NCBI GenBank assembly: GCA_947461805.1
Contig: CANHMJ010000010.1
Span: 1 to 21,504, forward strand
DNA length: 21,504 nt
Reading direction: 5' to 3'
Origin: Burkholderiaceae bacterium
GTDB taxonomy: Bacteria; Pseudomonadota; Gammaproteobacteria; Burkholderiales; Burkholderiaceae
Below are positions 15,173-21,504 of this stretch, in pieces. The notes under the pieces are model-generated. The model ran no database searches, was not told the origin of the DNA, and saw only the letters and a list, made by a program, of their open reading frames with translations. The translations under genes were made by a program, and so were the position numbers. Each line of letters opens with the position of its first letter. Positions within the stretch are counted from its first letter, which is position 1.

Positions 15173-16406
15173 AACCGGCATTGATCCCGTTCGCGCAGTT
15201 TTAGTAGGAGTCGATTCGGGGCGAGAAGATTTCCCCGACAGCATGGCTGAACTGAGCCTGTTGGCTGATAGCGCAGGCTCCATCCCTGTAGCGCGCGTGG
15301 TAGCACGCAAAGGCCGCACTGATCCGGCTTTATTTGTTGGATCCGGCAAGGCCAATGAAATTAAGCGGGCCTTAGAGGACAACGACGCTGAGCTCGTCAT
15401 CTTCAATCATCCTTTATCACCAAGTCAGCAGCGTAATTTAGAGCGCCACCTCGGTCACCACGTGATGGACCGCACGGGCTTGATATTGGATATTTTTTCC
15501 CAGCGCGCCCAAAGCCACATTGGTAAAACGCAGGTGGAGTTGGCGCAGGTACGCTACCGGATGTCGCGCTTAGTGCGGGCATGGAGCCATTTGGAACGTC
15601 AAAAGGGCGGTATTGGTTTGCGCGGCGGCCCTGGCGAGACCCAAATGGAGCTGGATCGACGCATGTTGGCAACGAAAGCCAAACGCCTCGAGCTCGAGCT
15701 GGAAAAGTTGCAACGCCAGCAGCGCACGCAGCGTCGGTCGCGAAGCCGCAAGGACGTGTTCTCAGTTTCCTTGGTTGGCTACACCAATGCCGGTAAATCG
15801 ACTTTGTTTAACGCCTTAACCAAGGCCGATACCTATGCTGCCGATCAGCTCTTTGCCACCCTCGATACCACCTCGCGGCGCGTATTTTTGCCGGAAGTGG
15901 GGTCGATTGTCATCTCCGATACGGTTGGATTTATCCGGGATTTGCCGCATCAATTGGTTGAGGCTTTTCGGGCGACCTTGGACGAGACTATTCATGCGGA
16001 CTTAATACTCCACGTGATTGATGCTTGTAGTCCTGTGGCCAAAGAGCAGCAAGCCCAAGTAGAGGCCGTTTTGGCTGAAATTGGGGCCGATTCCACCCCG
16101 CGGATGGAAGTGATGAATAAGATTGACCTCATGCCCCAGACCTTTACGAAAGGGCCCATGGTTGTAAGGGATATTGAGGGTCAGCCAAGCCGCATTTATC
16201 TGTCGGCGCAAACGGGGCTGGGCCTTGATTTACTGAGGGATACTCTCGCTCAAAGCGCTGTAATGACTGATAGAATAAGGGATGAGCACAACCGGCCTAA
16301 GTCGCAATTGACTACGGAGGAGTTGTTGGCCCCTATGACAGAACGACCTGATTCCGCTGAATTTAACCCGATTCCACTAAAACACTATTTACCCCATGAT
16401 GCGTAG
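15156..16406 (+). CDS. hflX: Ribosome-associated GTPase HflX
   Basis: A GTPase that binds the 50S subunit and can split stalled ribosomes under stress. The N-terminal nucleotide-binding domain shows GSGKANEIKRAL and the HflX signature IGLRGGPGETQMELDRR, then a coiled linker (KAKRLELELEKLQRQQ) and the G domain: GYTNAGKST (208-216), ATLDTT, SDTVGFIRDLPHQLVEAF and NKID. From ATG 15156 it has 416 residues. ATG 15150 is equally possible, and the frame is open further back to 15039. Longer starts run deep into hfq and add residues unlike the family. Neither ATG has a clear ribosome site, and the start overlaps hfq by 17-23 bases, so it probably depends on hfq translation. Confidence 0.92.
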   Translation: MSLLHKTGIDPVRAVLVGVDSGREDFPDSMAELSLLADSAGSIPVARVVARKGRTDPALFVGSGKANEIKRALEDNDAELVIFNHPLSPSQQRNLERHLGHHVMDRTGLILDIFSQRAQSHIGKTQVELAQVRYRMSRLVRAWSHLERQKGGIGLRGGPGETQMELDRRMLATKAKRLELELEKLQRQQRTQRRSRSRKDVFSVSLVGYTNAGKSTLFNALTKADTYAADQLFATLDTTSRRVFLPEVGSIVISDTVGFIRDLPHQLVEAFRATLDETIHADLILHVIDACSPVAKEQQAQVEAVLAEIGADSTPRMEVMNKIDLMPQTFTKGPMVVRDIEGQPSRIYLSAQTGLGLDLLRDTLAQSAVMTDRIRDEHNRPKSQLTTEELLAPMTERPDSAEFNPIPLKHYLPHDA

Positions 16407-17862
16407 ACTGCTTTCGATTTTTTCGGTAAATGACCCTGGCTGGGGTAATTCGCCACGCCCAAATGACAATAAAGGCGATTCCACTGGATCCAAGGACGGC
16501 AATGCTGGCAATGAGGGCGCCAAGCCCCCAGCAGAAGAGCAGGGCGCCTCAGCCAATCCGCCGACGAACAAACCAGATCCGGATCGCAAGCCAGTGGGTA
16601 ATGGCCCGCCTGACCTCGATGAACTCTGGCGCGACTTCAATGACCGCCTCAGCAACCTCTTTGGTGGCAAAAAAGGCCCCAGCAGGCCAAGTGGCGGCTG
16701 GGATGGCAAGCCCAATCCAAACCCGAACCCGAATAATGGCCGTGGCGGCCCACCGAGCGGCGGTTCACGCCCTCCCATCTTTTCGGGTGGACTGCCGTTC
16801 TCATCGAAAAATGGTGTCTTAGCTGCCCTTGGTGGTGTCTTTTTTATCTGGATTGCGACCGGCTTTTTTATGATCCAAGAGGGCCAGGCCGGCGTGGTTC
16901 TGACCTTTGGTAAGTACAGCTATACCGCAGGCCCTGGTATTAATTGGCGTATGCCGTATCCCTTCCAAACGACCGAGGTGGTGAATATTTCTGCGGTCCG
17001 GTCAGTCGAGGTGGGGCGTTCCGTCGTGATTAAGGCGACCAATCAAAAAGATTCCTCCATGCTGACCGAAGATGAAAACATCATCGATGTTCGGTTTGCG
17101 GTGCAGTACCGTTTGAAAGACCCAACCGAGTATTTATTTAATAATCGCGATCCGGATTTTGCCGTAGTGCAAGCCGCCGAAACCGCGGTTCGTGAAATCG
17201 TCGCGCGGAGCACGATGGATACGGTGCTCTACGAAGGGCGCGAGAAGATCGCGATTGATTTAACCGCATCGATTCAGCGCATTCTGGATAGTTACAAGGC
17301 AGGCATCTTTATTACCAGCGTCACAGTACAAAACGTGCAGCCACCCGAGCAGGTGCAAGCTTCCTTTGACGACGCTGTTAAGGCAAGCCAAGATCAAGAG
17401 CGCCTGAAGAGCGAAGGACAAGCTTATGCCAATGACATTATTCCGCGTGCCAAAGGTACCGCAGCGCGATTAATTGAGGAGGCGGAAGGCTATAAAGCCC
17501 GTGTCACTGCAACCGCAGAGGGCGATGCGATGCGCTTTAAGCAGATTTTGGTTGAATACGCCAAGGCACCCCAAGTCACGCGTGATCGCATGTATGTCGA
17601 TACGATGCGTGAGGTGTACACCAATGTTTCGAAGATTTTGGTCGACACCTCAAAAAGCAACAGCATGTTGTATTTGCCGCTCGATAAGATCGTCTCGCAG
17701 GTCAGTGCTGAAAGCGCAAAAGCAGCAAGTCAAGCGGCGGCAAGTGGCTCAGTCACTGTAGGCGCTGCACCTGATGTACCTGCTCCCACCACTAGAGCGC
17801 CTGAGCGCCCTGCGGATCGCCGCGATGGCGGTCTGCGCAGCCGAGATCGGGACGCACGATAA
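16396..17862 (+). CDS. hflK: FtsH protease regulator HflK
   Basis: A SPFH/band-7 membrane protein that with HflC forms a large periplasmic-side cage around the FtsH protease. The N-terminal cytoplasmic part (about residues 1-138) is rich in Gly, Pro, Asn and Asp, with short repeats (NPNPNPNN) and the HflK signature PPDLDELWRDFNDRLSNLFG. One membrane helix follows (about 139-160), then the SPFH domain (GVVLTFGKYSYTAGPGINWRMPYPF) and a helical region with Ala/Glu-rich coiled-coil character (EEAEGYKARVTATAEGDAMRF). The C-terminus is Pro/Arg-rich. ATG 16396 or 16399 may be the start, and either overlaps hflX by about 10 bases. The stop shares one base with the hflC start (TAATG). Confidence 0.94.
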   Translation: MMRRLLSIFSVNDPGWGNSPRPNDNKGDSTGSKDGNAGNEGAKPPAEEQGASANPPTNKPDPDRKPVGNGPPDLDELWRDFNDRLSNLFGGKKGPSRPSGGWDGKPNPNPNPNNGRGGPPSGGSRPPIFSGGLPFSSKNGVLAALGGVFFIWIATGFFMIQEGQAGVVLTFGKYSYTAGPGINWRMPYPFQTTEVVNISAVRSVEVGRSVVIKATNQKDSSMLTEDENIIDVRFAVQYRLKDPTEYLFNNRDPDFAVVQAAETAVREIVARSTMDTVLYEGREKIAIDLTASIQRILDSYKAGIFITSVTVQNVQPPEQVQASFDDAVKASQDQERLKSEGQAYANDIIPRAKGTAARLIEEAEGYKARVTATAEGDAMRFKQILVEYAKAPQVTRDRMYVDTMREVYTNVSKILVDTSKSNSMLYLPLDKIVSQVSAESAKAASQAAASGSVTVGAAPDVPAPTTRAPERPADRRDGGLRSRDRDAR

Positions 17863-18737
17863 TGAATATGAATCCAAATCGCGTCATTGCCATCCTGGTT
17901 GGCCTTGTTTTACTGGTCATTGTTGTTTTATCTAGCGTCTTCGTTGTGGATCAACGTAAATTTGCCGTAGTCTTTGCCTTCGGCCAGTTTGTTCGTGTAG
18001 CCGATGATGCGGGTCTGAATTTCAAGTTGCCAGCGCCATTTCAAAATATCCGCTTCTTTGATCGCCGCATTATGACGATTGATAATCCGGAAGCAGAGCG
18101 CTACATCACTGCTGAAAAGAAAAACTTACTGGTTGACTCGTACGTTAAATGGCGTATTGTTGATCCGCGTAAATTCTTCATTAGCTTCAAGGGTGATGAG
18201 CGGATGGCTTCGGATCGCTTAACGCAGCTCGTGCGTTCGGCCCTCAATGAAGAGTTCACCAAGCGTACTGTGCGGGAAATTATTTCTGAGCAGCGCGATG
18301 AAGTAATGCAAAGCATTCGTAAAAAAGTAGAGGTAGATGCGGCAGATATTGGCGTTGAAATTGTTGACGTGCGCCTCAAGCGTATTGATCTCTTAGCTGA
18401 AATTAGTGACTCGGTCTATCGCCGCATGGAAGCTGAGCGCAAGCGCGTAGCCAATGAGTTGCGCTCAACCGGTGCTGCTGAGTCCGATAAGATCCGTGCC
18501 GATGCAGAGCGCCAGCGCGATGTCATCTTGGCCGAAGCCTACCGTGAAGCGCAGCGCATCAAAGGTGCTGGAGATGCCCGGGCAACTGCCTTGTATTCCG
18601 AGGCATTCGGTCGTGATCCGCAGTTTGCGCAGTTTTACCGCAGCCTAGAGGCCTATCGGAGTTCATTTAAAGATAAGCGCGATATTATGGTGATTGAACC
18701 CAATAATGAGTTCTTCAAGCACCTCAATAAAAAATAA
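17862..18737 (+). CDS. hflC: FtsH protease regulator HflC
   Basis: The partner of HflK in the FtsH-HflKC complex, which controls degradation of membrane proteins. It has an N-terminal membrane helix (about residues 8-29, IAILVGLVLLVIVVLSSVFV), the SPFH domain (VDQRKFAVVFAFGQ, GLNFKLPAPFQNIRFFDRR, YVKWRIVDPRKFF), the VDVRLKRIDLLAEISDSVYRRM segment and a helical stretch with heptad-like Ala/Glu/Arg (ERQRDVILAEAYREAQRIKGAGDA). The end, FFKHLNK, is typical. The length of 291 residues is normal. It starts within the hflK stop, giving equal-dose coupling of the two cage subunits. Confidence 0.95.
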   Translation: MNMNPNRVIAILVGLVLLVIVVLSSVFVVDQRKFAVVFAFGQFVRVADDAGLNFKLPAPFQNIRFFDRRIMTIDNPEAERYITAEKKNLLVDSYVKWRIVDPRKFFISFKGDERMASDRLTQLVRSALNEEFTKRTVREIISEQRDEVMQSIRKKVEVDAADIGVEIVDVRLKRIDLLAEISDSVYRRMEAERKRVANELRSTGAAESDKIRADAERQRDVILAEAYREAQRIKGAGDARATALYSEAFGRDPQFAQFYRSLEAYRSSFKDKRDIMVIEPNNEFFKHLNKK

Positions 18738-18749
18738 GAAGCGCGTATC

Positions 18750-19931
18750 GTGAATCGCTGGTTATTGCCCGAAGACATCGCCGATGTCTTGCCTGCCAAG
18801 GCACGTAAAGTAGAGCAGCTGCGCCGCAGTTTGCTCGACCTTTATCGTTCCTACGGCTACGAACTGGTTGCCCCTCCTTTGCTCGAGTTTTTAGATTCAT
18901 TGCTCACGGGGACGGGCGCTGACCTCAACTTGCAAACGTTTAAATTAGTTGATCAGCTCTCGGGTAGAACGCTGGGGCTGCGTGCTGATATGACGCCCCA
19001 AGTCGCCCGTATTGATGCCCACTTACTCAACCGCACTGGCGTAACGCGCCTCTGTTATGCCGGACCCATTGCACATACTCGAACCCCGATTGGCTGTTCT
19101 TCGCGCGAAGAATTACAACTGGGCGCAGAAATATATGGCCACGCTGGTTGGGAGGCTGATTTAGAGGCGCTTTCCCTTCTCTTGCAAACACTGCAAACCG
19201 CTGGGCTCAAGCAAGCCTACCTTGATCTCTCGCATGCCGGCATATTGACTGGCATCTTGGCAGATCAGGCTATTTCAAAAGAAGAAATTGAAACCCTCTA
19301 CGGCCTTTTGCAAAGCAAAGACCGCAGTAGCCTTGCAGCATGGTCGCGCAACTTGCCGCAGCCAGTTAGCCAGGCTTTGATGGCATTAACGGAATTAAGT
19401 GGCCCAGCAAAAGAAGTACTCGTGCGGGCGCGCAAGGCTTTGCCAAGCAACACCCTAGTCAGCGATGCCTTAGCTCTGCTTGAGCGACTAACGAATGCCA
19501 TTGTCAGGGTGCCATCGGCACCTGAAGTCAGCATTGATTTAGCCGATTTGCGGGGGTATCAATACCATAGCGGCATGATGTTTACGGCATACGTGGATGC
19601 TTTATCACAACCGATTGCGCGGGGCGGTCGCTACGATCATGTGGGGCAGGCTTTTGGGCGTGCCCGTCCGGCCACGGGTTTTTCAATTGACTTGTTAACC
19701 TTGGCCGGCCTATCAACTGACCTAGAGGAGCGCTCAGCAATAGTAGCTCCCTGGGTAAGCGATGCTGGCTTGAATGCGGCAATACAAGCCCTTCGCGCCG
19801 CGGGTGAGATTGTGGTTCAGCTAGCGCCTGGCGATGCTGCACTCAGTGCAGAATATCGACTGGATCGTGTTTTAGTGGAACAGGGCGGTACTTGGAAAGT
19901 GCAGCCAAAGAGCGCTAGCAAGAGTAGCTAG
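18750..19931 (+). CDS. hisZ: ATP phosphoribosyltransferase regulatory subunit HisZ
   Basis: A histidyl-tRNA synthetase paralogue that does not charge tRNA but pairs with the short form of HisG to make an active, histidine-regulated first enzyme of histidine synthesis. The N-terminal part resembles HisRS (LPEDIADVLPAKARKVEQLRR, LGLRADMTPQVARIDAH, LCYAGPIAHTRTP). The histidine A motif RGLDYY is changed to RGYQYH, while GGRYDHVG remains. There is no anticodon-binding domain, and the length of 393 residues fits HisZ. The start is GTG 18750, 12 bases after hflC, with only a weak AAGAAG upstream. Its presence implies a short HisG elsewhere in the genome. Confidence 0.92.
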   Translation: MNRWLLPEDIADVLPAKARKVEQLRRSLLDLYRSYGYELVAPPLLEFLDSLLTGTGADLNLQTFKLVDQLSGRTLGLRADMTPQVARIDAHLLNRTGVTRLCYAGPIAHTRTPIGCSSREELQLGAEIYGHAGWEADLEALSLLLQTLQTAGLKQAYLDLSHAGILTGILADQAISKEEIETLYGLLQSKDRSSLAAWSRNLPQPVSQALMALTELSGPAKEVLVRARKALPSNTLVSDALALLERLTNAIVRVPSAPEVSIDLADLRGYQYHSGMMFTAYVDALSQPIARGGRYDHVGQAFGRARPATGFSIDLLTLAGLSTDLEERSAIVAPWVSDAGLNAAIQALRAAGEIVVQLAPGDAALSAEYRLDRVLVEQGGTWKVQPKSASKSS

Positions 19932-19978
19932 TACTTCGCTTTGTCGTTTTGATTGATTTGTTTATTACTGGATTAAAT

Positions 19979-21319
19979 ATGCCTCAACAACAGCAAACTC
20001 GTGGCCGCAATGTGGTCGTTATCGGCACGCAGTGGGGTGATGAAGGTAAAGGCAAAGTCGTCGACTGGTTAACCGACCATGCGCAAGCCGTTGTGCGCTT
20101 TCAGGGTGGACACAATGCGGGACATACCCTGATTATTGGTGATAAGAAAACCATTCTGCGTTTAATTCCCTCCGGCATCATGCATAAGAATGTCATTTGC
20201 TATATTGGCAATGGTGTTGTGCTCTCGCCCGAAGCACTCTTTAAAGAAATTGGTGAACTTGAAGCAGCTGGTTTAGATGTTTGTTCGCGCTTGCGCATTT
20301 CGGAAGCAGCCACTTTAATTTTGCCGTACCACGTTGCGATTGATCACGCCCGCGAGAAAAAACGCGGCGAGGCCAAAATTGGTACCACCGGTCGGGGTAT
20401 CGGCCCTGCCTATGAGGACAAGGTGGCGCGCCGTGCATTGCGCGTGCAAGATCTGTTTTATCCCGAGAAATTTGCTGAGCAGTTGCGCGAGAACCTGGAA
20501 TATCACAACTTCATGTTGACGCAGTACTACGGCGCGAGCCCAGTGGACTACAAAGCCACCCTCGATGAAGCCATGTCTTATGCGGTGCGCATCAAGCCGA
20601 TGGTAGTGGATGTCTCGAGCGCATTGTATGCGGCCGGGCAAGCAGGACAATCACTCTTGTTTGAAGGCGCTCAAGGCACTTTGCTTGACATTGATCACGG
20701 TACCTATCCCTATGTCACCTCGAGTAATTGCGTGGCGGGCAATGCTGCAGCCGGATCGGGTGTTGGCCCAGAGTCCTTGCAGTACATCTTGGGCATTACT
20801 AAAGCGTATTGCACGCGCGTTGGTGCAGGGCCTTTCCCCAGTGAGCTCTATGACCATGACAATCCTGCCAAGCAGGATCCAGTCGGCATTCGTTTGGCTG
20901 AGGTAGGTAAAGAATTTGGCTCGGTGACAGGCCGTCCGCGTCGTACTGGCTGGCTTGATGCTGCTGCATTAAAACGCTCGATTCAGATTAATGGCTTAAG
21001 TGGTCTTTGCATTACCAAGCTGGATGTGCTCGATGGATTTGAAACCATTCGCTTGTGCGTAGGCTATCACTTGGATGGTCAGCGTTTGGACGTTCTTCCC
21101 CGCGGCGCGGAGGCGGTTGCGCGTTGCGAACCGATTTATGAAGACTTCCCAGGCTGGAAAGGGACGACCTTCGGCATTCGAGAGTGGGATAAGTTACCGC
21201 CAGAGGCACAGGCATTTTTGCGCCGGATTGAAGCCGTTGCAGGCAAACCGATTGCAATGGTTTCAACAGGGCCGGAGCGCGATGAAACGATACTCCTGCA
21301 ACACCCATTTGAGGCTTAG
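19979..21319 (+). CDS. purA: Adenylosuccinate synthetase
   Basis: Joins IMP and aspartate with GTP to make adenylosuccinate, the committed step toward AMP. Signatures in order: GTQWGDEGKGKVVDW (P-loop with Asp21), FQGGHNAGHT (His45 and His49), GTTGRGIGPAYEDK, FEGAQGTLLDIDHGTYPYVTSS, SVTGRPRRTGWLD, TKLDVLDG and VSTGPERDETI. The length of 446 residues is normal. The frame is open to TTG 19949, but ATG 19979 has GGA at 19970-19972 and places the conserved P-loop at the usual distance from the start, so it is chosen. It follows hisZ after 47 bases, the same order as in other Burkholderiaceae, and faces the tRNA gene tail to tail. Confidence 0.96.
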   Translation: MPQQQQTRGRNVVVIGTQWGDEGKGKVVDWLTDHAQAVVRFQGGHNAGHTLIIGDKKTILRLIPSGIMHKNVICYIGNGVVLSPEALFKEIGELEAAGLDVCSRLRISEAATLILPYHVAIDHAREKKRGEAKIGTTGRGIGPAYEDKVARRALRVQDLFYPEKFAEQLRENLEYHNFMLTQYYGASPVDYKATLDEAMSYAVRIKPMVVDVSSALYAAGQAGQSLLFEGAQGTLLDIDHGTYPYVTSSNCVAGNAAAGSGVGPESLQYILGITKAYCTRVGAGPFPSELYDHDNPAKQDPVGIRLAEVGKEFGSVTGRPRRTGWLDAAALKRSIQINGLSGLCITKLDVLDGFETIRLCVGYHLDGQRLDVLPRGAEAVARCEPIYEDFPGWKGTTFGIREWDKLPPEAQAFLRRIEAVAGKPIAMVSTGPERDETILLQHPFEA

Positions 21320-21357
21320 GGCGGCTGCAATTGATTGTTGCCAAGAAAGACGAAGAA

Positions 21358-21372
21358 ATGCCAAATAGGCAT
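21358..21372. terminator. Weak hairpin between purA and tRNA-Leu
   Basis: A 5-bp stem ATGCC/GGCAT with a 5-base loop lies between the convergent purA and tRNA genes. Read on the minus strand it is followed by TTTCTTC, a broken T-tract, which could help end the tRNA transcript. On the plus strand no T-tract follows directly. The short stem makes this a weak call. Confidence 0.3.
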
Positions 21373-21389
21373 AACTCCGTTTTGAATGA

Positions 21390-21476
21390 TGGTGCCCAGA
21401 AGAGGACTCGAACCTCCACAACCTTTCGATCGCCAGCACCTGAAGCTGGTGCGTCTACCAATTTCGCCATCTGGGC
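21390..21476 (-). tRNA. tRNA-Leu, anticodon CAG
   Basis: On the minus strand the acceptor stem pairs GCCCAGA (5') with TCTGGGC (3'), followed by discriminator A and an encoded CCA (21390-21392). The D arm is TGGCGAAATTGGTAGACGC, and the anticodon stem CCAGC/GCTGG closes the loop TTCAGGT, giving anticodon CAG. A long variable arm follows, as expected for a class II tRNA. The T arm is GGAGG-TTCGAGT-CCTCT with one G-T pair. The A73 discriminator and long variable arm fit leucine. The whole gene is 87 bases. Confidence 0.95.
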
Positions 21477-21486
21477 ATTGGGCTCT

Positions 21487-21492
21487 ATTATA
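21487..21492 (-). promoter_or_regulatory. -10 box of the tRNA-Leu gene
   Basis: A perfect TATAAT on the minus strand lies 10 bases upstream of the mature tRNA 5' end, so transcription would begin a few bases before the tRNA. The -35 element would fall beyond the window end and cannot be checked. The GC-rich stretch AGCCC follows the box as in many stable RNA promoters. Confidence 0.6.
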
Positions 21493-21504
21493 GGGCTAGC
21501 GGCC

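Noticed and set aside
16389..16778. A 129-codon Gly/Pro/Leu-rich frame on the minus strand.
   Set aside because: It is the antisense shadow of the low-complexity N-terminus of hflK. Its composition follows from that repeat-rich sequence, and it has no ribosome site.
21012..21470. A 152-codon minus-strand frame beginning MAKLVDAPASGAGDRKVV.
   Set aside because: Its start is the translated tRNA-Leu gene, a well-known source of spurious proteins, and the rest is antisense to purA.
21358..21504. tRNA-Leu as an integration site of a genomic island.
   Set aside because: No integrase gene and no direct repeat of the tRNA 3' end is visible on the purA side. The window ends just beyond the gene on the other side.
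1..21504. CRISPR arrays, insertion sequences, prophage genes, toxin-antitoxin pairs or defence systems.
   Set aside because: I saw no spaced repeats, no transposase or integrase motifs and no unexplained gene. All long frames are accounted for by conserved housekeeping families.

Overview
This window is a dense stretch of bacterial core chromosome, nearly all coding, with 19 protein genes and one tRNA. Gene content and order point to the Betaproteobacteria, family Burkholderiaceae. The base composition is close to balanced by eye, unlike the high GC of Burkholderia, Ralstonia or Cupriavidus, and the genes are very tightly packed. A streamlined freshwater lineage such as Polynucleobacter fits best. 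That placement is inference from gene order and protein style, not a database match.

Layout. (1) 1-1791: the C-terminal part of a heavy-metal-type RND efflux pump, cut by the window edge. (2) 1795-6367, plus strand: surE, pcm, nlpD, a PolB-like 3'-5' exonuclease and rlmD, with overlaps or gaps of about 10 bases, so probably one operon. The group ends at a hairpin terminator shared with the next gene. (3) 6413-7114, minus strand: a Bax inhibitor-1/YccA-type membrane protein. (4) 7115-7405: a divergent intergenic region, the longest non-coding stretch here at 291 bases. It holds promoter-like boxes and a structured leader ahead of ndk. (5) 7406-14776, plus strand: ndk, rlmN, ispG, hisS, yfgM, bamB and der, an old conserved cluster also known from E. 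coli. (6) 14777-14926: an intergenic region with a good sigma-70-like promoter for hfq. (7) 14927-21319: hfq, hflX, hflK, hflC, hisZ and purA. (8) 21390-21476, minus strand: tRNA-Leu(CAG) with its CCA encoded, and a -10 box just upstream of it.

The genes serve translation and ribosome maturation (hisS, the tRNA, rlmD, rlmN, der, hflX), RNA regulation (hfq), envelope building and quality control (nlpD, bamB, yfgM, hflKC, the BI-1 protein), nucleotide and cofactor supply (ndk, purA, ispG, hisZ), and repair or stress functions (pcm, surE, the exonuclease).

I found no CRISPR array, insertion sequence, prophage, toxin-antitoxin pair or unknown multi-gene system. The points most worth a second look are two absences from otherwise conserved clusters: no rpoS after nlpD and no rodZ between rlmN and ispG. 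A third is the structured, promoter-linked leader of ndk, which also contains a 27-codon reading frame.
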